DNA of 60,869 bases from Agrococcus sp. HG114. GTDB lineage: Bacteria; Actinomycetota; Actinomycetes; Actinomycetales; Microbacteriaceae. The translations under genes were made by a program, and so were the position numbers. The notes below the pieces were generated by a model. The model made no database searches, had not been told where the DNA came from, and worked only from the letters and a program-made list of their open reading frames with translations. The stretch spans positions 1 through 60,869 of the forward strand of contig NZ_JANQCH010000002.1 in NCBI RefSeq assembly GCF_024723325.1, written 5' to 3'. Shown in pieces: positions 42,813 through 50,914 of the stretch (its first letter is position 1; the number at the start of each line of letters is the position of its first letter).

Positions 42813-43499
42813 GTGACCCCACCCGCCTCCCGGCCGATCGGCGCCGTGCTCTTCGACCTCGACGGCACCCTCGTCGACACCGAGCCCGCGTGGATGGCGG
42901 CGGAGGCCCGGCTCGCGGCCGACCACGGCATCGAGTGGACGGCGGCCGACGCGGAGGCGCTCGTCGGGGTCGACCTGTGGGACGGCGCAGCGCACTTCAT
43001 CGCGCGCGGCGTGCCGATGGAGCCGGACGCCGTCGTCGAGCGGCTCGTCGGCGAGGTGCTCGACTGGATGGACGACGCGCTGCCCGCGCGACCGGGCGCG
43101 CTCGAGCTGCTCGCCGCCCTCCGCGACGACGCCGTGCCCGTCGCGCTCGTGACGATGTCGACCCGCGCGATCGTCGACCGGGTCGAGGGGGCGCTCGCGC
43201 GCGCCCTCGGCGGCTCGCCCTTCACCGCGACCGTCGCGGGCGACGAGTGCGAGCGCGGCAAGCCGCATCCCGAGCCGTACCTGCGCGGGCTCGAGCTGCT
43301 CGGCGTCGACGCCGCGGACGCGATCGCGATCGAGGACTCCCGCACCGGCGCGGCGAGCGCCCTCGCCGCGGGGCTCACGACCATCGGCGTGCCGCACGCG
43401 GTCGACGTCTCGACCGTGCCGGGGGTCGTGCACTGGCCCTCGCTCTCAGGCCGCACGCCGGCCGACCTCGCCGAGGAGATCAGGAGGGCCCGCGCATGA
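42813..43499 (+). CDS. HAD-superfamily hydrolase (subfamily IA)
   Basis: 228-aa phosphatase/phosphoglucomutase-like HAD. Motif I is LFDLDGTLVDTE (near 13-24), the cap domain follows, motif II is the threonine of VTMST, motif III is GKPHPEPY, and motif IV is IEDSRTGAASA. The substrate is unknown. It is predicted leaderless from GTG. Its stop overlaps the trmI start, so it is co-translated with the tRNA methyltransferase. Confidence 0.9.
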   Translation: MTPPASRPIGAVLFDLDGTLVDTEPAWMAAEARLAADHGIEWTAADAEALVGVDLWDGAAHFIARGVPMEPDAVVERLVGEVLDWMDDALPARPGALELLAALRDDAVPVALVTMSTRAIVDRVEGALARALGGSPFTATVAGDECERGKPHPEPYLRGLELLGVDAADAIAIEDSRTGAASALAAGLTTIGVPHAVDVSTVPGVVHWPSLSGRTPADLAEEIRRARA

Positions 43500-44494
43500 T
43501 GGGCAGGACCGGGCCGTTCCAGTGGGGCGACGTCGTGCAGCTGACGGGGCCGAAGCAGCGCCTGCACACGATCGTGCTCGGCGAGGGCAAGCACTTCCAC
43601 TCGCAGCACGGCGCGCTCGCCCACGAGGCCATGGTCGGGCTCGACGACGGCTCGCTCGTGCACGTCGGCGAGGCGCCGTACCTCGCCATCCGCCCGCTGC
43701 TGCACGACTACGTCATGTCGATGCCGCGGGGCGCCGCCATCATCTACCCCAAGGACGCCGCGCACATCGTCGGCTTCGCGGACATCCACCCCGACCTCAC
43801 CGTCGTCGAGGCCGGAGTCGGCTCGGGCGCCCTGTCGCTGTGGCTGCTGCGCGCGCTGCACGGCACCGGCCGGCTCGTGTCGTTCGAGCGCCGCGATGAG
43901 TTCCGCGACGTCGCCGAGGCGAACGTGACGGGGTTCTTCGGCGAGCGGCCCGCGAACTGGGAGACGGTGCTCGGCGACCTCGCGGAGGCGCTGCCCGAGC
44001 ACGTCGGCGCGGGCGAGGCCGATCGGGTGCTGCTCGACATGCTCGCGCCGTGGGAGTGCGTCGACGCGACCGCGACCGCGCTGCGGCCGGGAGGCCTCGT
44101 GCTCTGCTACGTCGCGACCGTCACGCAGCTGAGCCGCACGGTCGAGGCGATCCGCGCCGACGGGCGCTTCACCGCGCCCGTCTCGAGCGAGACGCTCGTG
44201 CGCGGCTGGCACGTCGAGGGCCTCGCGGTGCGCCCCGACCACCGGATGGTCGCGCACACCGGGTTCCTCATGACCGCGCGGCGCGTCGCCGACGGCGTCG
44301 ACCTGCCCTCGTTCCGCCGCCGCGCTGCGAAGGCGGACTTCGCCGACGCCGACATCGAGGCGTGGACCCCCGGCGCGCTCGGCGACCGCACGCCGAGCGA
44401 CAAGCGGCTGCGCCGCGCCGCGCGCGACGCGAGGCGCCAGGCGGAGGCGATCACCGGCGGTGCCGGGGAGCCCGCGCCGCCGCAGATAGACTGA
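43496..44494 (+). CDS. trmI: tRNA (adenine-58-N1)-methyltransferase
   Basis: 332-aa class I SAM methyltransferase making m1A58 in tRNA. The small N-terminal beta domain is followed by the SAM loop VVEAGVGSGALSLWLL (near 102-117) and LLDMLAPWE. Two ATGs stand in tandem; the first is taken because AGGAGG is 8 nt upstream. TrmI adjoins the proteasome genes in most actinobacteria, and here it is followed directly by an FKBP gene. Its stop codon overlaps the last base of the next -10 box. Confidence 0.95.
   Translation: MMGRTGPFQWGDVVQLTGPKQRLHTIVLGEGKHFHSQHGALAHEAMVGLDDGSLVHVGEAPYLAIRPLLHDYVMSMPRGAAIIYPKDAAHIVGFADIHPDLTVVEAGVGSGALSLWLLRALHGTGRLVSFERRDEFRDVAEANVTGFFGERPANWETVLGDLAEALPEHVGAGEADRVLLDMLAPWECVDATATALRPGGLVLCYVATVTQLSRTVEAIRADGRFTAPVSSETLVRGWHVEGLAVRPDHRMVAHTGFLMTARRVADGVDLPSFRRRAAKADFADADIEAWTPGALGDRTPSDKRLRRAARDARRQAEAITGGAGEPAPPQID
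44487..44492 (+). promoter_or_regulatory. -10 element, FKBP gene
   Basis: TAGACT, whose last T is the first base of the trmI stop codon. It predicts a leader of about 27 nt. Confidence 0.5.
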
Positions 44495-44525
44495 CCGCGT
44501 TCCCACGACCCGGAAAGGCACCGCT

Positions 44526-45506
44526 GTGCGCACTCGCCCCCTCTCGATCGCCGCGCTGCTCGTGGCAGCCGCCGGCCTCACCGCGTGCCAGGCGCCCGCG
44601 GGCAGCCTCGACGGCTGCACGCCCCTGCTGCAGCCGGGTGCCGCGACCGACCAGGTGAGCGTCGACGCGTCGGCCGAGGTGCCGGAAGCGACCTTCGAGA
44701 TCCCGCTGGTGAGCGACGGCGCGCAGGCGCAGGTGCACGGCGGCGCCGGCGAGCGCGCCGAGGAGGGCGCGACCGTCGACGCGGACTACATCGTCTACTC
44801 CGGCAAGACGGGGGACATCATCACGACCTCGTACGCGGTCGACGGCTCGCCCGCGAGGCCCTCGAACGCGCTCCGGGTCGCCGCTGGAGCCGAGTCGGTC
44901 CTCGCGCAGGCGGTCGAGTGCGCCGCCCCCGGCAGCCGCGTCGTGCTCACCACGACCATCGGCGAGGTGTACGGCCCCGCCGCCTCGTCGGAAGCACTCG
45001 ACCTCACTCCCGCCGACACCGCCGTCGTCGTCCTCGGCGTGAGCGACGTGCGCCCCGGCCGCGCCGAGGGCAACCCGAAGCCGGGCCAGCAGGGCATGCC
45101 GGCGATCGCGCTCGCGCCGAACGGCCAGCCCGGCGTCACGTTCCCCGGCTCGCCCGCACCGGCCGAGCTCACGGTGATGCAGAGCATCGAGGGCACCGGC
45201 CCGGAGGTCGCCGAGGGCGACACCGTGCTGCTCCACTACACCGGCATCATCTGGGAGACGGAGGAGGTGTTCGACTCCTCGTGGGAGAAGGGCAGCCCCA
45301 CCGAGATGACGATCGACGACGCGAACCTCATCCCGGGCTTCGTCGACGCGGTCGTCGGCCAGCCGGTCGGCAGCCAGGTCGTCGTGTCGATCCCGCAGGA
45401 GCTCGGCTACGCCGACCCGGCGACGCGCCCCGCGTCGATCGGGGAGGGTCAGCACCTGCTGTTCGTCATCGACATCCTCGACCGGGTCGAGCCCGCCGCC
45501 GAGTGA
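44526..45506 (+). CDS. FKBP-type peptidyl-prolyl isomerase lipoprotein
   Basis: 326-aa exported lipoprotein: an N-terminal signal helix and lipobox LTAC with the acylated cysteine at residue 21. The C-terminal 110 residues are a complete FKBP domain (LLHYTGIIWETEEVFDSSW, LIPGFVDAVVGQPVGS, GQHLLFVIDIL). Residues about 75-175 look like a second, degenerate FKBP domain (TVDADYIVYSGKTG, VLAQAVECAAPGSRV). It likely folds secreted proteins. The GTG start has AAAGG upstream. It occupies the place where proteasome genes lie in relatives. Confidence 0.9.
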   Translation: MRTRPLSIAALLVAAAGLTACQAPAGSLDGCTPLLQPGAATDQVSVDASAEVPEATFEIPLVSDGAQAQVHGGAGERAEEGATVDADYIVYSGKTGDIITTSYAVDGSPARPSNALRVAAGAESVLAQAVECAAPGSRVVLTTTIGEVYGPAASSEALDLTPADTAVVVLGVSDVRPGRAEGNPKPGQQGMPAIALAPNGQPGVTFPGSPAPAELTVMQSIEGTGPEVAEGDTVLLHYTGIIWETEEVFDSSWEKGSPTEMTIDDANLIPGFVDAVVGQPVGSQVVVSIPQELGYADPATRPASIGEGQHLLFVIDILDRVEPAAE

Positions 45507-45519
45507 CGGCCACGCGCTG

Positions 45520-46548
45520 ATGGCGAGGATCGAGGCGGAGGAGCGGCAGTTCTCGCTGCTGCTCGCCCTCGTCGACGCGCGCGCCGGGTTCACGAAGCAC
45601 GAGCTCTTCGAGCGGGTCGCGGGCTACCAGGGCCAGCCGCCCGGCGATGCGCTCGAGCGCATGTTCGAGCGCGACAAGGATGCGCTGCGGGAGCTCGGGA
45701 TCGTCATCGACGTCGTGCAGCCGCCCGGCGACGACAGCAACCAGCAGGCGCGCTACCGAGTGCTCGACGGCGTGCTCGGCGACCCCGCCGAGCTGCAGTT
45801 CGACGCGGAGGAGCGCGAGCTGCTGGACCTCGCGCTGCGCGTGTGGCACGAGGGAGGCCTCACCGAGGAGGCGCAGCGCGCGGCGCTCAAGCTGCGAGCC
45901 GACCCCGAGTTCCGCGGCGGCCTGCCGCTCGAGCGCACGCCCGGGCGCACCGAGGAGCCCGCGGCGGCCGAGGTCATCCGGGCGCGGCAGCGCCCACGGG
46001 AGAGCGCGTTCCAGGCGCTCAAGCGCGCCGCCGACCGGGGCCGGGAGGTCGTGTTCGACTACTTGAAGCCCGGCGAGCGCGCGCCGCGCACGCGCACGGT
46101 GCAGCCCTGGGCGACCGTGCTGTTCCGCGGCCGGTGGATGCTCGTCGGGTACGACCTGGGAGCCGAGGACTCCCGCACCTTCCTCATGCAGCGGATCGTC
46201 TCGCCCGTCAAGGACCGCGCCGCGCGCACGCCGTTCGAGGTGCCCGCGGACGCGGCGAGCGGCGCGCTCGCGAAGCTCGAGGAGATCTGGGCGATGGCGA
46301 CCGTCGGCGTGCTCGCGGTGCCCGGCAGCGACGCCGACATCCGGCTGCGGCACCGGCCCGGCACCACCGAGGAGGACGGCGTGCTCGTCATCCACCACGC
46401 CGACCGCCACCTGCTCGCCGACGAGCTCGCGGCGTTCGGCGCCGACGTCGACGTGCTCTGGCCCGAGGAGCAGCGGCACCTCGTGCGGGTTCGGCTCGAG
46501 CGCATCCGCGACGTGCATGCCGATCCGGCGGCGGGGGAGGCGGCGTGA
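45520..46548 (+). CDS. pafB: WYL-domain transcriptional regulator PafB
   Basis: 342-aa regulator with an N-terminal winged-helix region (about 1-90) and a WYL domain in the middle (about 165-245: VFDYLKPGERAPRTRTVQPWATVLFRGRWMLVGYDL, split here by eye). In mycobacteria PafB and PafC act together to activate the main RecA-independent DNA-damage response. The ATG follows the FKBP gene by 13 nt. It overlaps pafC by 4 nt. The pupylation genes for which it was named are not here. Confidence 0.93.
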   Translation: MARIEAEERQFSLLLALVDARAGFTKHELFERVAGYQGQPPGDALERMFERDKDALRELGIVIDVVQPPGDDSNQQARYRVLDGVLGDPAELQFDAEERELLDLALRVWHEGGLTEEAQRAALKLRADPEFRGGLPLERTPGRTEEPAAAEVIRARQRPRESAFQALKRAADRGREVVFDYLKPGERAPRTRTVQPWATVLFRGRWMLVGYDLGAEDSRTFLMQRIVSPVKDRAARTPFEVPADAASGALAKLEEIWAMATVGVLAVPGSDADIRLRHRPGTTEEDGVLVIHHADRHLLADELAAFGADVDVLWPEEQRHLVRVRLERIRDVHADPAAGEAA

Positions 46549-47468
46549 GCGCGACGCGCGTGGAGCGCGGCATCGGCCTGCTGCTCTCCCTCATCCAGTA
46601 CGTCACCGCCTCGGGCACCGCGACGGTCGCCGAGGCCGCCGCGCACTTCGGGGTCGACGAGGACCGCATCCGCGAGGCCGTGCGCCGCGTGTTCATGTCC
46701 GGCGTCCCCGACGGCGCGGGCGACTTCATCCGCTTCGACATCGACTTCGACGCGTTCGAGGACGACGACGTCATCTCGGTCACGATGCGCCCCGCGTTCG
46801 AGGACGAGACGCTCCGGCTCTCGCCGCGCGAGGCGAGCGCGCTCATCGCGGGCCTGTCGCTCGTCGCCGGCTACACGGGCGCTGCGCCCGAGCGCGTCGA
46901 GGCGCTGCAGGCCAAGCTCCGCCGCGCCGCGTCGCGGGGCGCTGACACCGTCGCCGTGGAGCGCCTCGAGGCCCCGAGAGCGGCCCAGCTCGTGCGCGAC
47001 GCGATCCGCGCGCGCACCGTGCTCGAGATCGGCTACCGCAAGCCGGGAGCCGGCTCGCAGCTGCGCCGCGTCGCGCCGCGCCGCCTCGAGCTGCGCGAGG
47101 GGCAGGTCTTCCTCGTCGGGTTCGACCTCGACCGCCAGGACGCGCGCACCTTCCGGCTCGACCGCGTGGAGTCGATCGCGCCGATCGAGGTCGAGTGGCC
47201 TGCCGCGATGCCCGAGCTCGAGCGGCCGATCGCCGGCACCGCGCAGATCGTCGCGACGCCCGCGGCCGCGGCGCTCCTCGCCGACTACGCGACGAGCGAG
47301 CCGGTCGAGGTCGACGGCGAGCGCGTGCGGCTCGACATCGAGCTCTGGAGCGAGGCGAGCGTGCTGAGCGCCGTCGCCGCGTGCGGCGGCGACGCCGAGA
47401 TCGTCGCGCCCGCGAGCCTGCGGCAGGCGATGCACCGCTTCGCAGCGGCTGCGCTCGGCGACCGGTAG
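46545..47468 (+). CDS. pafC: WYL-domain transcriptional regulator PafC
   Basis: 307-aa paralogue of PafB with the same winged helix plus WYL plus C-terminal (WCX-like) layout. Recognisable parts are RGIGLLLSLIQYV, the acidic stretch FDIDFDAFEDDD, and FLVGFDLDRQDARTFRLDRV in the WYL core. The GTG start overlaps the pafB stop (GTGA). Its TAG stop forms the first half of the tatA -10 box. WYL domains sense ligands, with single-stranded DNA proposed for PafBC. Confidence 0.93.
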   Translation: MSATRVERGIGLLLSLIQYVTASGTATVAEAAAHFGVDEDRIREAVRRVFMSGVPDGAGDFIRFDIDFDAFEDDDVISVTMRPAFEDETLRLSPREASALIAGLSLVAGYTGAAPERVEALQAKLRRAASRGADTVAVERLEAPRAAQLVRDAIRARTVLEIGYRKPGAGSQLRRVAPRRLELREGQVFLVGFDLDRQDARTFRLDRVESIAPIEVEWPAAMPELERPIAGTAQIVATPAAAALLADYATSEPVEVDGERVRLDIELWSEASVLSAVAACGGDAEIVAPASLRQAMHRFAAAALGDR

Positions 47469-47471
47469 GAT
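47466..47471 (+). promoter_or_regulatory. -10 element formed by the pafC stop codon (tatA)
   Basis: TAGGAT: pafC TAG stop plus GAT, predicting a leader of about 24 nt with GGAGG before tatA. Confidence 0.55.
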
Positions 47472-47501
47472 GGCACGGACGAGAACTCGCGGAGGGCGAT
47501 C

Positions 47502-47705
47502 ATGGGCTTCTGGAACAATGCGGCATCGCATTGGTGGATCATCCTCATCATCGTGGTGCTCGTCTTCGGCGCTGCGAAGCTGCCCGCCCTCGCGCGCAGC
47601 ATCGGCCAGTCGGTCAACATCCTCAAGCAGGAGGTGAAGCGCGACGGCTCCGAGCCCGCCGCGACCGAGACCGACGAGCAGGCCTCCGGCAGCGACCGGA
47701 AGTAG
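47502..47705 (+). CDS. tatA: twin-arginine translocase subunit TatA
   Basis: 67-aa TatA with one membrane helix (about 11-22, WIILIIVVLVFG) and the amphipathic helix AAKLPALARSIGQS. The C-terminal tail is charged. GGAGG precedes the ATG. It lies 3 nt before tatC; the usual TatB is presumably elsewhere or its role is taken by TatA. Confidence 0.95.
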   Translation: MGFWNNAASHWWIILIIVVLVFGAAKLPALARSIGQSVNILKQEVKRDGSEPAATETDEQASGSDRK

Positions 47706-47708
47706 CCG

Positions 47709-48500
47709 ATGGCCCGCGAGGGGCGGACGCAGAATCCCGAGGCCCGGATGCGGCTCGCGGGGCACCTGCGCGAGTTCAAGCGCCGGTTCCTCATCTCGGG
47801 GCTCGCGTTCGTGGCCGCCGCGATCGGGGGCTTCTTCCTCGCGGCTCCGCTCCTCCAGCTGCTGAGCTCGCCGCTCGACGAGCTGCAGGCGCAGGGGCTG
47901 CCCGTGGAGCTCAACGTCACGAACATCACGCAGGCGCTCGACGTGCAGATGCGCATCGCGTTCTTCCTCGGGCTCGTGCTGTCGAGCCCGGTGTGGATCT
48001 GGCAGCTGCTCGCCTTCGTCGTGCCGGCGCTGCGCGGCATCGAGCGCCGCTACGTCTTCGGCTTCATCGCCTCCGCCGTGCCCCTCTTCGTCGCGGGGTG
48101 CGCGACCGGCTGGTTCATCCTGCCGCGCATCATCCGGCTCTTCGTCGGCTTCACCCCGCAGGGCTTCACGGCCTTCCTCGGCGCCTCCGACTACTGGGAC
48201 TTCTCGCTCAAGCTCGTCTTCGCCGTCGGCGTCGCGTACGTGCTGCCCGTCATCGTCGTCTTCCTCAACCTCGCGGGCGTCATCTCCGGGCGCTCGATCC
48301 TCCACGGATGGCGCTGGGCGGTGCTCGCCGCCACCCTCTTCGGCGCGTTCGTCACGCCCGCGGGCGAGGTGCTGAGCATGTTCATCATCGCCGTGCCGAT
48401 GGTCGTGCTGTACTTCGCGGCCGCGGGCATCGCGATCCTCGTCGACCGCCGGCGCGCGAAGCGCGCGCTCGAGCTTTCCGGCACCGAGGCGACCGCGTGA
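47709..48500 (+). CDS. tatC: twin-arginine translocase subunit TatC
   Basis: 263-aa polytopic receptor of the Tat pathway for folded proteins. About six membrane helices are seen. The N-terminal MRLAGHLREFKRR is the signal-peptide recognition surface, and the conserved glutamate-bearing periplasmic and cytoplasmic loops (ALRGIERRYVFGF, VAYVLPVIVVFL) are present. The stop overlaps the helY GTG by 4 nt. Confidence 0.96.
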   Translation: MAREGRTQNPEARMRLAGHLREFKRRFLISGLAFVAAAIGGFFLAAPLLQLLSSPLDELQAQGLPVELNVTNITQALDVQMRIAFFLGLVLSSPVWIWQLLAFVVPALRGIERRYVFGFIASAVPLFVAGCATGWFILPRIIRLFVGFTPQGFTAFLGASDYWDFSLKLVFAVGVAYVLPVIVVFLNLAGVISGRSILHGWRWAVLAATLFGAFVTPAGEVLSMFIIAVPMVVLYFAAAGIAILVDRRRAKRALELSGTEATA

Positions 48501-50914
48501 GCATCGCGACCGAGGCCTTCGCGCGATCCATGCCCTTCGGCCTCGACCCGTTCCAGCGCGAGGCGTGCGAGGCGCTCGAATCGGGCTCGAGCGTGCTCGT
48601 CGCGGCCCCCACGGGCGCCGGCAAGACCGTCGTCGCGGAGTTCGCGATCCGCATGACGATGGAGGCCCCGACCGGCCGCGTCTTCTACACGACGCCCATG
48701 AAGGCGCTCTCGAACCAGAAGCACCGCGAGCTCACCGAGGTCTACGGCGCCGCATCCGTGGGCCTCCTCACGGGCGACACGTCGATCAACGGGGACGCCC
48801 GCATCGTCGTGATGACGACCGAGGTGCTGCGCAACATGCTCTACGAGGGGCGCGACCTCTCGCAGCTCGAGCACGTGGTGATGGACGAGGTGCACTACCT
48901 CGCCGACCGCTTCCGCGGCGCGGTGTGGGAGGAGGTCATCATCCACCTCCCGCGCCACGTGCGGCTCGTCTCCCTCTCGGCGACCGTGTCGAACGCCGAG
49001 GAGTTCGGCGCGTGGCTCGACGCCGTGCGCGGCGACACGCGCGTGATCGTGAGCGAGCACCGGCCCGTGCCGCTCGACGCGCACGTCCACATCCGCGGAC
49101 GGCTCGTCGACCTGTTCGACTCGAAGGCGGGGGAGGAGACGCACCGCCCGGGTCGCGAGCTCCTCGAGCTCGCGCGCGGCACCGATCTCGACGACTCCGC
49201 CGCCCACGGCCACCGCGACCGCGGCGGGCACAACCGCTACCGGTCGCGGCGGCCGCCGAAGGGCGGCTCCCGGCCCGGCCGGCCCGGGGGCTTCCCGGCG
49301 CGCGTGGATCGCGTCGCGCTCATCGGCATGCTCGACGAGCGCGCGATGCTGCCGGCGATCGACTTCATCTTCTCGAGGGCCGGATGCGACGCGGCCGTCC
49401 AGCAGGTCGTCGCGGGCGGGGTGCGGCTCACGACGCCCGAGGACCGCGCCGAGATCCGCGCGATCGTCGACGAGCGCACGCGGCTGCTCGACGACGCCGA
49501 CCTCGCGGTGCTCGGCTACTGGGACTGGCGCGACGGCCTCGAGCGGGGCGTCGCGGCGCACCACGCGGGGCTACTGCCGGTCTTCAAGGAGGTCGTCGAG
49601 GAGCTCTTCCGTGCCCGGCTGCTGAAGGTCGTGTTCGCGACGGAGACGCTCGCGCTCGGCATCAACATGCCGGCGCGCACCGTCGTGCTCGAGCAGCTCG
49701 AGAAGTTCAACGGCGAGGCGCGCGTGCGCATCACGCCGGGCGAGTACACGCAGCTCACGGGCCGGGCGGGCCGCCGCGGCATCGACACCGAGGGGCACGC
49801 CGTCGTCATCTGGAACGGCAAGCTGCAGCCGGTGGAGGTCGCCTCGCTCGCGTCGCGCCGCACCTACCCGCTGCACTCGAGCTTCCGGCCCACCTACAAC
49901 ATGGCCGTCAACCTCGTCGACCGCCTGGGCGTCGTCGGCACGCGCGAGGTGCTCGAGACGTCGTTCGCCCAGTTCCAGGCCGATCGCTCCGTCGTGCAGC
50001 TCGCACGGCGGGTCGTCGACCAGCGCGCGAGCCTGGCCGGTTACGAGGAGTCGATGCGCTGCCACCTCGGCGACTTCGCCGAGTACGCGCAGCTGCGGCG
50101 CGAGGTGAGCGACCTCGAGCAGGAGGGCGCCCGCGCGGGGCTCAGCCACGGCGAGCACGACCGGCTCCAGAGGCAGCTGCAGGGCGTGCGCCGGCGCATG
50201 CGCGCCCACCCGTGCCACGCGTGCCCCGAGCGCGAGCAGCACGCGCGCTGGGGCGAGCGCTACTGGCGCCTGCGCCGCGACATCGAGAGGGCGGAGCGGC
50301 AGATCGACCGCCGCACGGGCCAGATCGCCGAGCGCTTCGACCGCATCATCGAGATCCTCCGCGAGCTCGACTACCTCGAGACCGGGGACGACGGCCACGA
50401 GCGCGTCACGGGCGCAGGCGACATGCTCCGCCGCATCTACGGCGAGCGCGACCTGCTGACGGCCGAGTGCCTGCGCCGGGGGCTGTGGAGCTCGCTCGAC
50501 GCGCCGGGCCTCGCCGCGATGGCGTGCGCGCTCGTCTTCGAGGGCCGCCGCGACGAGGGCATGCTCCCCGATCGGATGCTCCCGAAGGGCCCGTTCCTCG
50601 ACGCGCTCGACGCGACGCAGCGCCTCTGGGCGCAGCTCGACGAGCTCGAGCAGGCGCACCGGCTGCCCGGCTCGATCCCGCTGCAGACGGGGATCACCCT
50701 CGCGATGCACCGCTGGGCGCGCGGCTACCCGCTCGAGGGCGTGCTCGCCGACACCGACCTCGCCGCCGGCGACTTCGTGCGCTGGACGAAGCAGACGATC
50801 GACGTGCTCGAGCAGCTCGGCGACGTCGCGCCCAAGCGGCTGCGCCGCACGGCCGACGAGGCCGTCGAGCGGATCCGGCGCGGCGTCGTCGAGGCGTCGG
50901 GGTCGGCGCTGTGA
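48497..50914 (+). CDS. helY: Ski2-like DEVH-box RNA helicase
   Basis: 805-aa superfamily 2 helicase of the HelY/Mtr4 type. Motif I is APTGAGKTV, motif II is DEVH in VVMDEVHYL, motif III is SAT in LSLSATVSN, and motif VI is QLTGRAGRRG. Between the RecA lobes lies a basic, glycine/arginine-rich insertion (about residues 230-270: RDRGGHNRYRSRRPPKGG and following) that looks disordered. The C-terminal DSHCT-like part follows a charged helical segment containing CHAC. It sits downstream of tatC exactly as in mycobacteria. The GTG start lies in the tatC stop. Confidence 0.94.
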   Translation: MSIATEAFARSMPFGLDPFQREACEALESGSSVLVAAPTGAGKTVVAEFAIRMTMEAPTGRVFYTTPMKALSNQKHRELTEVYGAASVGLLTGDTSINGDARIVVMTTEVLRNMLYEGRDLSQLEHVVMDEVHYLADRFRGAVWEEVIIHLPRHVRLVSLSATVSNAEEFGAWLDAVRGDTRVIVSEHRPVPLDAHVHIRGRLVDLFDSKAGEETHRPGRELLELARGTDLDDSAAHGHRDRGGHNRYRSRRPPKGGSRPGRPGGFPARVDRVALIGMLDERAMLPAIDFIFSRAGCDAAVQQVVAGGVRLTTPEDRAEIRAIVDERTRLLDDADLAVLGYWDWRDGLERGVAAHHAGLLPVFKEVVEELFRARLLKVVFATETLALGINMPARTVVLEQLEKFNGEARVRITPGEYTQLTGRAGRRGIDTEGHAVVIWNGKLQPVEVASLASRRTYPLHSSFRPTYNMAVNLVDRLGVVGTREVLETSFAQFQADRSVVQLARRVVDQRASLAGYEESMRCHLGDFAEYAQLRREVSDLEQEGARAGLSHGEHDRLQRQLQGVRRRMRAHPCHACPEREQHARWGERYWRLRRDIERAERQIDRRTGQIAERFDRIIEILRELDYLETGDDGHERVTGAGDMLRRIYGERDLLTAECLRRGLWSSLDAPGLAAMACALVFEGRRDEGMLPDRMLPKGPFLDALDATQRLWAQLDELEQAHRLPGSIPLQTGITLAMHRWARGYPLEGVLADTDLAAGDFVRWTKQTIDVLEQLGDVAPKRLRRTADEAVERIRRGVVEASGSAL

